Counted from the first letter of the stretch, positions 8,867 through 16,051 are shown. The stretch: 17,222 nt of DNA from Natronohydrobacter sp. (GCA_007116445.1 SKIM01000204.1:1-17222); one strand, 5' to 3'. The notes: a model not told the origin generated them from the letters alone. Program-made: numbers and translations.

Positions 8867-9646
8867 TCACAACACCCCCTCGGCGCGCAAACTCACTTCG
8901 CTCGATGAGCCAATGATCAGATGATCGTGCAAGATCAACGACAGGGCTTCGGCAGCTTGGCGGATTTGCCGGGTCATGGCAATGTCGGCATCCGAGGGGC
9001 GTGGATCGCCCGAGGGGTGATTATGCACCAAGATCAACGCCGTTGCATTCAGCTCCAGCGCACGCCGAACCACCTCGCGCGGGTAGACCGGCACATGATC
9101 GACCGTTCCCTCGCCCATGGCTTCATCTGCGATCAACCTGTTCTTGCGGTCGAGGAAAAGCACACGGAACTGTTCGGTCTGGCGATGCGCCATGACAGTG
9201 TGACAGTAATCGAGCAGCGCCTGCCAGCCCGAGAGAACGGGCTTGTCGGAAATCCGCGCCCGCACCATCCGATGTGCGCAGGATTCGACCAGCTTGACTT
9301 CTGCTACAATCTCGGCAGTGACGCCTGCGATAGTCAGCAATCGCGCCGGCGGTGCTGCAACAACCTTGTTGAAGTCACCAAAGACGCGAATTAGGCGCTG
9401 CGCCAGATCACCGGCTATTGACTGCGCCACAACGCGCGACAGGACCAGTTCAAGCAATTCGTGGTCTTCTATCCCCGCCACGCAGCCTGTCGAGACGCGT
9501 GCGCGCAGGTGCCGCTGGGGGTCCGCATCAAGGTGACTTCGGACCGTTGCCAGCTGACCAGCCCTGTCCATATCTAACACATTCACCGTATTGCTCGCCA
9601 GAGGATGGGTCATGATACGCTCATATTCCGCCTGTACCCGCATCAT
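8867..9646 (-). CDS. radC: RadC-family JAB-domain protein (putative metalloprotease/DNA-repair annotated)
   Basis: This 259-residue protein has the RadC layout: a helix-hairpin-helix-like N-terminal part (around 45-125, with HLRAR, DHELLELVLS and IAGVTAEIVAEV) and a C-terminal JAB/MPN domain. The metal-binding JAMM set is complete: Glu191 in PREVVRRAL, the H-x-H pair His208 and His210 in HNHPSGDP, and the S-x-x-D pair Ser218 and Asp221. Despite the name, a DNA-repair role is doubtful for the family and its function remains unsettled. The start is uncertain. ATGs at 9646, 9643 and 9613 are in frame, and none has a strong ribosome binding site. The 9613 start would still keep both domains. It stands alone between the ChrA-like remnant and a divergent small gene. 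The region 9647-9839 holds the two divergent upstream regions and no further gene. Confidence 0.92.
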   Translation of the reverse strand: MMRVQAEYERIMTHPLASNTVNVLDMDRAGQLATVRSHLDADPQRHLRARVSTGCVAGIEDHELLELVLSRVVAQSIAGDLAQRLIRVFGDFNKVVAAPPARLLTIAGVTAEIVAEVKLVESCAHRMVRARISDKPVLSGWQALLDYCHTVMAHRQTEQFRVLFLDRKNRLIADEAMGEGTVDHVPVYPREVVRRALELNATALILVHNHPSGDPRPSDADIAMTRQIRQAAEALSLILHDHLIIGSSSEVSLRAEGVL

Positions 9647-9746
9647 GCTGCGGGAATCATAACAATGCGTTAACCCTGAAAAATTTCTGTTTTCGATTAT
9701 TGCCAGAACGCATGTGCAGTGCTAGCTTGATCACAAGTGTGGCATT

Positions 9747-9766
9747 TTTCTGTGAACAAGCAGAAA
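9747..9766. repeat. Short inverted repeat in the divergent radC / small-gene region
   Basis: TTTCTG (9747-9752) and CAGAAA (9761-9766) are exact inverted copies separated by 8 bp. They lie between the two divergent genes, about 75 bp before the small exported-protein start and 100 bp before the radC start. This could be an operator or chance. Confidence 0.35.
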
Positions 9767-9827
9767 TCCGCGCACTTGGATGAGGCATTTTGAGCAGTCA
9801 AAAACAAAAAACAAATTCATATCCTTT

Positions 9828-9833
9828 AGGAGG
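9828..9833 (+). promoter_or_regulatory. Strong ribosome binding site fixing the start of the small exported protein
   Basis: A full AGGAGG consensus lies 6 bp before ATG 9840. It rules out the longer in-frame reading from 9780, whose first 20 residues lack signal-peptide character. It sits in a very A-rich leader (9796-9815). Confidence 0.85.
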
Positions 9834-9839
9834 ACTACA

Positions 9840-10136
9840 ATGAAGAAGATCGCACTCCCGGCACTTGCGCTCGCACTGGCGCCGTTTTTCGCGACACCGG
9901 CGGCAGCATGGAAGGGCCACGTTGTCGAATGCTTCGACAAGGTTTATGTTGCGCCAGAGTACCGCACCACAAAGCACTTGGTGAAAGCTGCAAAAACCAC
10001 GCTTGAGTATCGCAACGGTGCTGGTGTCGAGCAGGTCTATCGCATGCACTACCCTGCTCTTTACGAAGAGAAAAAGCACCTCGTTCGCCCTGGCCATTAT
10101 GTGATGCGCCCCGCGCCTTGCCGCAAGGGCAACTAA
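9840..10136 (+). CDS. Small exported basic protein, function unknown
   Basis: I do not recognise this 98-residue protein. Residues 1-23 form a clear Sec signal peptide: MKK, an Ala/Leu-rich core, and a TPAAA cleavage region. A mature protein of about 75 residues is left. The mature part is strongly basic (many Lys, Arg and His against about seven acidic residues). It is rich in Tyr and has just two cysteines, Cys31 near the start and Cys94 near the end, which could form one disulfide in the periplasm. Recurrent short patterns such as KHLVK and KHLVRPGHY suggest a compact beta structure, but that is a guess. The start is fixed by a perfect AGGAGG. Strong translation initiation suggests an abundant product. 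It is followed after 165 bp by a small lipoprotein gene on the same strand, and a hairpin lies in between. No function is claimed. Confidence 0.85.
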   Translation: MKKIALPALALALAPFFATPAAAWKGHVVECFDKVYVAPEYRTTKHLVKAAKTTLEYRNGAGVEQVYRMHYPALYEEKKHLVRPGHYVMRPAPCRKGN

Positions 10137-10216
10137 GCGTCCTGATGACGTAATGGCCATGATCTTGCAGCGGGTAACTGCACGGATCCTGTCATGCACG
10201 TCTGAATCATGCTTTT

Positions 10217-10242
10217 CTGGTGCGCTGCCCGCGGCGCACCAG
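10217..10242. repeat. GC-rich hairpin between the two small envelope genes
   Basis: CTGGTGCGC (10217-10225) and GCGCACCAG (10234-10242) form a perfect 9-bp stem with an 8-nt loop. No T run follows on the plus strand, so it is not a standard Rho-independent terminator. It may still block exonuclease or act as a weak terminator after the small exported-protein gene. Confidence 0.6.
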
Positions 10243-10301
10243 CACCAGTCCGAAAAACGACGTTTCGGGATTGACAACAAGCATCGAGGATGGAGCCATA
10301 C

Positions 10302-10640
10302 ATGCGTGCAGGTCTTCTGATTGCCGGATCACTCATGATCTCAGGTTGTTCATATTTCTTTCCGACCCGCTCGGACACGAGCTGCGAAACGGCCAGCCAT
10401 GCGCTGCGGGTTCATGATTCGCGCATTGAAGCGGCGCGATCAGCAGGAAGCTTGGGCTTCACAGCAAACCTGGCGACACGCGGCTATCAGACTTACCATT
10501 GCGTCACCACAAGCGGCAATCAGATCGCATGCTCGACGATCAGTTCCGGGTTGGAAGCGCATCATTCCGACCGTCTGTCGCGGATGCTTCGCGAGCGCGC
10601 GATCATCGAAAACCGCGTCGCCCGCGCCTGCCAGATCTGA
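10302..10640 (+). CDS. Small cysteine-containing lipoprotein, function unknown
   Basis: This is a 112-residue predicted lipoprotein. The N-terminus MRAGLLIAGSLMISGC carries a lipobox ISG-C, with Cys16 as the lipidation site, so the product should be membrane-anchored in the envelope. Ser17 at position +2 favours the outer membrane by the usual rule. Four more cysteines (28, 67, 77 and 110) could form two disulfides. The middle (around 50-80) has a TANLATRGYQTYHC...ACSTI pattern, and the C-terminal third (85-108) is an Arg/Glu-rich amphipathic helix candidate. I chose ATG 10302 because GGAG lies 7 bp upstream. ATG 10290 would add four residues and is too close to its own purine stretch. The TGA stop abuts the dnaJ stop with no gap. 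I do not recognise the family. Confidence 0.82.
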   Translation: MRAGLLIAGSLMISGCSYFFPTRSDTSCETASHALRVHDSRIEAARSAGSLGFTANLATRGYQTYHCVTTSGNQIACSTISSGLEAHHSDRLSRMLRERAIIENRVARACQI

Positions 10641-11801
10641 TCAGCTTTTCATCCCATCCCAGAAACTCTTGACCTTGTCGAAAAAGCTTGAGCTTTCGGG
10701 GTTGTTTTCAGCGCTGAGCTTCTCGAATTCCTCGAGCAGCTCTTTTTGCTTATGCGTCAGATTCACCGGCGTTTCCACGGCAAGTTCTATCAGCATATCG
10801 CCATGACCGCCGCCCCGCAGCGCGGGCATTCCCTTCGACCGCAACCGCATTTGCCGACCGGACTGACTCCCTGCCGGGATCTTCACGCGCGAACGACCCC
10901 CATCGAGTGTCGGCACTTCAACCTCGCCCCCCAGCGCCGCGCGGGCCATGCTGACCGGGACGCGGCAGAACAGCGTCAGATCTTCGCGCTTGAAGATCGG
11001 GTGCTCTGAGACATTGATGAAAATATACAGGTCACCGGCCGGACCACCGCGCAGCCCGGCTTCACCTTCACCCGACAGACGGATTCGCGTCCCGGTTTCG
11101 ACGCCCGCAGGGATATTGACCGACAGGCTCGCTTCCTTCTCGACCCGCCCGGCGCCCGCACAGGCCTTGCAGGGGTTCTTGACGATCTGACCTGACCCCC
11201 CGCAAGTCGGGCATGTCCGCTCGACCGTGAAAAACCCTTGCTGTGCACGCACTTTGCCCATGCCCGAACAGGTTGGACAGGTGACCGGCTCGGCGCCGCC
11301 TTCGGCCCCGGTGCCCTTGCAAGCGTCACATTCCGACAGGCGCGGCACCCGAATGGTTTTCTTGGTGCCAGTATAGGCCTCTTCCAGCGAAATCCGCAGA
11401 TTATAGCGCAGATCCGATCCGCGCGAAGCGCGCGACCGCGCATTGCCCCGCCCGCCGCCGACGAAATCGCCGAACAGATCTTCGAACACATCGGAAAAGG
11501 CGCTGGCGAAATCCTGATTGCCCCCGAAACCACCCGGATGCGCACCGCGTCGCGCGCCACCGCCGCCCATGCCACCGTCAAAGGCCGCATGGCCATAACG
11601 GTCATAAGCGGCTTTCTTCTCGGGGTCTTTCAGCGCGTCATAAGCCTCGTTGACTTCCTTGAACTGCGCTTCGGCATTCGGATTGTCTGAGTTGCGATCG
11701 GGGTGCAATTCCTTGGCCTTCTTGCGATAGGCCTTCTTCAACTCATCGACCGTCGCATTGCGACCGACCCCAAGAACGTCATAAAAATCGCGTTTGGCCA
11801 T
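10641..11801 (-). CDS. dnaJ: Molecular chaperone DnaJ (Hsp40)
   Basis: This co-chaperone stimulates DnaK ATPase activity and delivers unfolded clients in the cytoplasm. It is 386 residues, the standard length for type I DnaJ. All regions are present in order: J domain (about 4-70) with HPD at 33-35, a Gly/Phe-rich linker (about 75-125), and four zinc-binding CxxCxGxG repeats starting at Cys158, Cys175, Cys197 and Cys211. The C-terminal substrate-binding beta domains follow to the end. The ATG at 11801 is preceded by AGGAAG (11810-11815) at 8 bp spacing. It lies 69 bp downstream of dnaK, with a hairpin in the gap, so it is probably transcribed partly by read-through from the dnaK promoter. Its stop codon touches the stop of the convergent lipoprotein gene. 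Confidence 0.98.
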   Translation of the reverse strand: MAKRDFYDVLGVGRNATVDELKKAYRKKAKELHPDRNSDNPNAEAQFKEVNEAYDALKDPEKKAAYDRYGHAAFDGGMGGGGARRGAHPGGFGGNQDFASAFSDVFEDLFGDFVGGGRGNARSRASRGSDLRYNLRISLEEAYTGTKKTIRVPRLSECDACKGTGAEGGAEPVTCPTCSGMGKVRAQQGFFTVERTCPTCGGSGQIVKNPCKACAGAGRVEKEASLSVNIPAGVETGTRIRLSGEGEAGLRGGPAGDLYIFINVSEHPIFKREDLTLFCRVPVSMARAALGGEVEVPTLDGGRSRVKIPAGSQSGRQMRLRSKGMPALRGGGHGDMLIELAVETPVNLTHKQKELLEEFEKLSAENNPESSSFFDKVKSFWDGMKS

Positions 11802-11815
11802 TCTGTGTACTTCCT

Positions 11816-11849
11816 AAAAGACGACCCGGCCCGAAATTTCAGGCCGGGT
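11816..11849 (-). terminator. Hairpin in the dnaK-dnaJ gap (weak terminator or mRNA-stabilising element)
   Basis: On the minus strand, ACCCGGCC (+ strand 11842-11849) pairs with GGCCGGGT (11824-11831) around a 10-nt loop. After 4 nt comes TTTT (11816-11819). The T run is short and separated from the stem, so partial termination is more likely than full. It would lower dnaJ output relative to dnaK, as is common in this operon. Confidence 0.6.
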
Positions 11850-11870
11850 TCCATCAAGATGGGTCAGGAT

Positions 11871-13784
11871 TTACTTGCGCTTGTCTTCGCCGAGATCTTC
11901 GAAATCAGCATCCACGATATCATCGTCAACATTGCGCGGCTCATCTGCCTCGCTGGTTTCGCCAGCAGCCGCTTCCGCCTGCGCCTTGTAGATCGCTTCG
12001 CCGAGCTTCATCGAGGCTTCCGTCACGTTCTGGATGCCCGACTTGATCTTGCCCGCGTCATCGCCTTCAAGCGTATCCTTAAGCGCGGCAATCGACAATT
12101 CGATCGCTTCCACTGTGGTCGGATCAACCTTGTCCTTATGCTCTTCGACGGCCTTCTCGGTCGAATGGATCAGGCTTTCCGCCTGATTTTTCGCTTCGAC
12201 CAGATCCCTGCGCTTCTTGTCGGCTTCGGCATTGGCTTCGGCATCCTGCACCATTTTCTCGATATCCTCGTCGGACAAGCCGCCCGAGGCCTGGATGGTG
12301 ATCTTCTGTTCCTTCCCCGTGCCCTTGTCCTTGGCCGAGACATTCACGATGCCATTCGCGTCAATATCGAAAGTGACCTCGATCTGCGGCATGCCACGCG
12401 GGGCGGGCGGAATGTCTTCGAGGTTGAACTGACCCAGCAGCTTGTTATCGGCCGCCATTTCACGCTCGCCCTGAAACACCCGGATCGTCACAGCGTTCTG
12501 GTTGTCCTCAGCAGTCGAGAAGACCTGGCTTTTCTTGGTCGGGATGGTCGTGTTGCGGTCGATCAGGCGGGTGAAGACCCCGCCCAGCGTCTCGATGCCC
12601 AGCGACAGGGGCGTGACGTCAAGCAAGACCACATCTTTCACATCGCCCTGCAGCACGCCCGCCTGGATCGCCGCACCCATGGCGACGACTTCATCCGGGT
12701 TCACACCCTTGTGCGGCTCCTTGCCGAAGAAGCTCGTCACTTCTTCGATGACCTTGGGCATGCGGGTCATCCCGCCGACAAGGATCACCTCATCGATATC
12801 TCCCTTGGACAGCCCCGCATCCTTCAACGCAGCCGCACAGGGCTTGAGCGAGCTCTTGATCAGATCGCCGACCAGCGATTCCAGCTTGGCGCGGGTCAGT
12901 TTCATAACCATGTGCAGTGGCTGGCCCGTATTCTTGTCCATCGAGATGAAGGGCTGGTTGATCTCGGTCTGCGAAGAGGAGGACAGCTCAATCTTGGCCT
13001 TTTCCGCAGCTTCCTTCAGGCGCTGCAGCGCCATCTTGTCGAGCGTCAGGTCGACACCGTTCTCTTTCTTGAACGTATCCGCCAGATAATTGACGATGCG
13101 CATATCGAAATCTTCGCCGCCAAGGAACGTGTCCCCATTGGTCGATTTCACCTCGAACAGCCCGTCGTCGATTTCCAGAATGGTGATGTCAAACGTCCCA
13201 CCGCCAAGGTCATAGACCGCAATCGTGCGGGTTTCCTTCTTGTCCAGCCCATAGGCCAGCGCAGCAGCGGTCGGCTCGTTGATGATGCGCAGCACTTCGA
13301 GGCCCGCGATCTTGCCTGCGTCCTTCGTGGCCTGGCGCTGAGCGTCATTGAAATAGGCAGGGACGGTGATCACGGCCTGCGTGACCTTTTCGCCGAGATA
13401 GCTTTCAGCGGTTTCCTTCATCTTCTGCAGGATGAAGGCGGAAATCTGGCTGGGGCTGTATTTCTCGCCACGCGCCTCGACCCAGGCGTCGCCATTCCCG
13501 CCATCGATGATCGCGTAGGGCACAAGATTCTTGTCCTTTTCGACCTCTGCATCGACCAAACGGCGACCGATCAGGCGCTTGACGGCGAACACCGTATTGG
13601 TGGGATTGGTGACGGCTTGACGCTTGGCGGGCTGACCAACAAGACGCTCGTTCTCGGTGAAAGCGACGATCGACGGTGTGGTGCGCGCGCCTTCGGCGTT
13701 CTCGATCACGCGCGGCTGGCTTCCGTCCATGATGGCGACGCAGGAATTGGTTGTCCCAAGGTCGATACCGATGACTTTACCCAT
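11871..13784 (-). CDS. dnaK: Molecular chaperone DnaK (Hsp70)
   Basis: This ATP-dependent chaperone folds and refolds cytoplasmic proteins together with DnaJ and GrpE. It is 637 residues, the normal length. Visible motifs are the phosphate-1 loop GIDLGTTNS (6-14), INEPTAAALAYG (168-179), phosphate-2 DLGGGTFD (192-199), and the interdomain linker DVVLLDV (385-391), which leads into the substrate-binding domain. An acidic C-terminal tail ends the protein. I chose ATG 13784 because the family begins MGKVIGIDLG and AGAGG lies about 9 bp upstream. In-frame ATG 13793 and TTG 13805 would add 3 and 7 unneeded residues. dnaJ follows in the same direction. A promoter is visible about 100 bp upstream (13884-13912). 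No grpE lies beside the pair. In alphaproteobacteria this operon is usually under RpoH control. Confidence 0.98.
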   Translation of the reverse strand: MGKVIGIDLGTTNSCVAIMDGSQPRVIENAEGARTTPSIVAFTENERLVGQPAKRQAVTNPTNTVFAVKRLIGRRLVDAEVEKDKNLVPYAIIDGGNGDAWVEARGEKYSPSQISAFILQKMKETAESYLGEKVTQAVITVPAYFNDAQRQATKDAGKIAGLEVLRIINEPTAAALAYGLDKKETRTIAVYDLGGGTFDITILEIDDGLFEVKSTNGDTFLGGEDFDMRIVNYLADTFKKENGVDLTLDKMALQRLKEAAEKAKIELSSSSQTEINQPFISMDKNTGQPLHMVMKLTRAKLESLVGDLIKSSLKPCAAALKDAGLSKGDIDEVILVGGMTRMPKVIEEVTSFFGKEPHKGVNPDEVVAMGAAIQAGVLQGDVKDVVLLDVTPLSLGIETLGGVFTRLIDRNTTIPTKKSQVFSTAEDNQNAVTIRVFQGEREMAADNKLLGQFNLEDIPPAPRGMPQIEVTFDIDANGIVNVSAKDKGTGKEQKITIQASGGLSDEDIEKMVQDAEANAEADKKRRDLVEAKNQAESLIHSTEKAVEEHKDKVDPTTVEAIELSIAALKDTLEGDDAGKIKSGIQNVTEASMKLGEAIYKAQAEAAAGETSEADEPRNVDDDIVDADFEDLGEDKRK

Positions 13785-13830
13785 AGTTTTCATCCTCTGC
13801 TTCAAGCGATGTGGCAGCGGGCTGGTCCTC

Positions 13831-13910
13831 GCAGGCCCCGGCCCATCTGTTGATTTTCAGACCCGTCCGAGCCCCTTGGGCGGTATATAGGAAGGGGTTT
13901 CGGGGCCTGC
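13831..13910. repeat. Inverted repeats around the dnaK promoter
   Basis: GCAGGCCCCG (13831-13840) and CGGGGCCTGC (13901-13910) are perfect 10-bp inverted copies 60 bp apart. The second overlaps the -35 element. Inside them, CCCCTT (13872-13877) and AAGGGG (13892-13897) flank the -10 box. They do not match the CIRCE element. The whole lies in the 253 bp between the dnaK and eRF1-like start codons, where no further gene was seen. Confidence 0.6.
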
Positions 13911-13912
13911 AA
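13884..13912 (-). promoter_or_regulatory. Predicted dnaK promoter
   Basis: On the minus strand, TTGCAG (-35, + strand 13907-13912) is followed after exactly 17 bp by TATATA (-10, 13884-13889). The start of transcription would fall near 13877, giving a leader of roughly 95 nt. The elements fit a housekeeping-type promoter. CTATAT also resembles the -10 of alphaproteobacterial RpoH promoters, so the sigma factor cannot be decided from sequence alone. Confidence 0.6.
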
Positions 13913-14037
13913 CCGTAACAGTCCTGTGAAAATCGCAGAAAAGCGCAAATTATTTCAATCCTCCACACAAGAGCCTTCCGGCGGGGGGCAGAACATGGCA
14001 TGCCCTGCGCGTGACTTGAAACAGGAGTAGTGCAGAC

Positions 14038-15159
14038 ATGCTATATGTTGACATCCCGACTCAGGCCGAGATTGGCCAGCTCGTTGCCGCACGCGGTGAG
14101 GCGCTGATCAGCATCTACCTGAAGACCACGCCCGAAACCCAACATATTGATGCGGCGCGGACCCGACTGAAGCAACTGACCAACGATGCTATCGCGCAGC
14201 TGGAAGAAGTCGGTGTCGCAAAACGCACGATCTGGCCGATCGAGGAACAGCTCCATGACCTGATGGATGATGATGATTTCTGGCGCACACAGGCCAATTC
14301 TCTGGCCATTTTCGTGACCCCGGACAGCCTGCGCAGCTTCCGGCTGCCGAACCATCTGACCGAGATGGTGCAGGTCTCGGACCGTTTCCACATCAAGCCG
14401 CTCTTGCGCGCTGTGTCGATGCCGCAGCACGCTTTCATTCTGGCGCTGGCAGAAAACGAACTGCGCGTGATCGAGCTTCTGGGCGACCAGCCGGCGCAGG
14501 AATTGCGCATCCCGAATCTTCCGAAAGATGCGGCTTCCGTCGCAGGCACGGCGAATGTCAATTCGCGCAGCTATTCGGGCCGTCAAGGCGGCGGTGAAGG
14601 TCAGAAACACCATCTTCGCCAGTATTGCCGCCAGATCGACGCTGCGCTGCGCGGGCTGCTGGCCGGGCGTCATGAGCCTCTGATCCTGGCCGCGACTGAC
14701 CCGCTGCTGTCGATCTATCGTTCAATCAACAGCTACCCGCATCTGGCCGAACAGGCGATCACCACAAGCCCCGTGCGTGTGCCCGCGCATGAACTGGGCG
14801 CACAGGCGCGCGAGATCGTGGACGAAATCAATGCAGCGTCGGTCGCGGCGTTTGGCGATCTCTATTCCGCGCGCGAGAATGACGGGCGTGCCACCACGCA
14901 AGTCGCGCGGGCGGCGCGGGCGGCGACCTTTGGGGCCGTCGATACTCTTCTGGTGGACATGGACAGCGTCGTGCCGGGCATGGTTGACGAGACCAGCGGC
15001 GAGATCACGATGGACGACAGCGAAAGCGCTGTCAGCTACGGTGTGATCGACGAAATCGCAGGCCGCGTTATCGCCAATGGCGGCAAGGTTATCGCTGTGC
15101 GCCGCGCGGACATCCCGCAAGAAGCGGAACTCGCCGCTGTGCTGCGCTACGCGATCTGA
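14038..15159 (+). CDS. eRF1-like protein (bacterial archaeo-eukaryotic release factor family, baeRF)
   Basis: This 373-residue cytoplasmic protein has the layout of the bacterial eRF1 relatives described computationally as baeRF families. The N-terminal domain shows ISIYLKTTP (25-32), the usual opening signature. A loop SGRQGGGEGQKHH (180-192) precedes a long helix (191-210). Next comes LILAATDPLLSIYRSIN (215-231), resembling the strand after the GGQ-bearing helix of eRF1 domain 2. The C-terminal eL30-like domain has VDTLLVDMDS (301-310), and GGKVIAVRRADIP (348-360) then a final LRYAI. eRF1 releases nascent chains at stop codons. The bacterial relatives are thought to act in ribosome rescue, hibernation or quality control, but their activity is largely unproven. 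AGGAG lies 10 bp before the ATG. The gene is head-to-head with dnaK and ends at a shared terminator. I cannot assign the numbered baeRF subfamily. Confidence 0.8.
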   Translation: MLYVDIPTQAEIGQLVAARGEALISIYLKTTPETQHIDAARTRLKQLTNDAIAQLEEVGVAKRTIWPIEEQLHDLMDDDDFWRTQANSLAIFVTPDSLRSFRLPNHLTEMVQVSDRFHIKPLLRAVSMPQHAFILALAENELRVIELLGDQPAQELRIPNLPKDAASVAGTANVNSRSYSGRQGGGEGQKHHLRQYCRQIDAALRGLLAGRHEPLILAATDPLLSIYRSINSYPHLAEQAITTSPVRVPAHELGAQAREIVDEINAASVAAFGDLYSARENDGRATTQVARAARAATFGAVDTLLVDMDSVVPGMVDETSGEITMDDSESAVSYGVIDEIAGRVIANGGKVIAVRRADIPQEAELAAVLRYAI

Positions 15160-15178
15160 CCCTGATCGTAGGAAACAG

Positions 15179-15214
15179 AAAAGGCCGGGGCGCGCGCACG
15201 AGCCCCGGCCTTTT
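15179..15214. terminator. Strong bidirectional Rho-independent terminator
   Basis: GGCCGGGGC (15183-15191) and GCCCCGGCC (15202-15210) form a perfect 9-bp stem with a 10-nt loop. It is flanked by AAAA (15179-15182) and TTTT (15211-15214), which extend the pairing to 13 bp. It works on both strands and separates the convergent eRF1-like and SDR genes. Confidence 0.95.
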
Positions 15215-15224
15215 ATCGTGGCGC

Positions 15225-15989
15225 TTACCGCATCGGCAGCCGCGTGGCCCCGTCAAGCCGGATCGTGGTGCCATTCAGATATGGGTTTTCGATGATCTGC
15301 GCGACCATCAGCGCGAATTCCGCCGGATCGCCCAGGCGCGCGGGAAAAGGAATATTCGCGGTGATCGCGGCGGTCGTATCCTCTGGCAGCGCTTCCATCA
15401 TCGGCGTGCGAAACAGCCCCGGTGCAACAGCCACGCAGCGAATGCCATCCCGTGCCAGATCGCGCGCGACCGGCAGGCTCATCGCCGCAATCCCGCCCTT
15501 GGACGCGGCATAGGCCGCCTGCCCCACCTGCCCGTCTTGCCAGGCCGCTGACGAAGTATTCACGACCACCCCACGCTCGCCGCCGTCCAAAGGCTCCAGC
15601 GTTTTCATCTGCGCGCAGGCATGGGCCATGACATTGAACGAGCCGATGAGATTGACACGAATCACACGCTCGAACACGGCTGTCGAAGGGGTGCCATCGC
15701 GCTGCACGACGCGTGCCGCATTGGCCACGCCCGCGCAATTGACCACAGCGCGCAAGGAACCTTTCGATTTCTCCACCGCCTGCGCGACTGCCGCGGCCAC
15801 CGCCTCGGCGTCACCGACATCGACCTGATAGGCCCGCCCACCGATCTCGGCCGCCACAGCCTGCCCACGCTCCAGATCGAAATCGAAAATCGCCACGTCA
15901 GCACCCAGCCCGGCGAGATGTCGTGCCGTCGCGGCCCCCAGCCCACTGCCGCCACCTGTGACGATGGCCATATGTCCTGCGATCTGCAT
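15225..15989 (-). CDS. SDR-family NAD-dependent dehydrogenase (HSD17B10 / short-chain 3-hydroxyacyl-CoA dehydrogenase-like)
   Basis: This 254-residue classical short-chain dehydrogenase/reductase is a soluble oxidoreductase. It has the cofactor loop TGGGSGLG (11-18). Asp36 at the end of the second strand favours NAD over NADP. NCAG is at 84-87, a variant of the usual NNAG. The catalytic Ser lies in NTSS (144-147), with Tyr160 and Lys164 in YAASK, and PG follows at 190-191. ANIPFPARLGDPAEFA (211-226) resembles human HSD17B10 and bacterial 3-hydroxyacyl-CoA or 2-methyl-3-hydroxybutyryl-CoA dehydrogenases, which suggests fatty-acid or isoleucine catabolism. No such pathway genes are adjacent, so the substrate is inferred. 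The ATG is preceded by GAGGAGGGAGC, a strong ribosome binding site. The gene is divergent from the HD phosphohydrolase and convergent with the eRF1-like gene. Confidence 0.93.
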   Translation of the reverse strand: MQIAGHMAIVTGGGSGLGAATARHLAGLGADVAIFDFDLERGQAVAAEIGGRAYQVDVGDAEAVAAAVAQAVEKSKGSLRAVVNCAGVANAARVVQRDGTPSTAVFERVIRVNLIGSFNVMAHACAQMKTLEPLDGGERGVVVNTSSAAWQDGQVGQAAYAASKGGIAAMSLPVARDLARDGIRCVAVAPGLFRTPMMEALPEDTTAAITANIPFPARLGDPAEFALMVAQIIENPYLNGTTIRLDGATRLPMR

Positions 15990-16051
15990 GCTCCCTCCTC
16001 ATGAAATTCTGCAACGCAGGTATGCGACCGCCCACCCGCCTGCGCAAAGGC

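Noticed and set aside
11703..13853. A 716-codon plus-strand open frame opposite dnaK
   Set aside because: It is the antisense shadow of dnaK, produced by GC-rich codon bias. It is rich in His, Arg and Asp patterns typical of reverse-complement translation and has no domain of its own.
14015..14020. CTTGAA resembling an RpoH -35 element for the eRF1-like gene
   Set aside because: It lies only about 20 bp before the start codon and overlaps the ribosome-binding area, leaving no room for a -10 box and transcript start.
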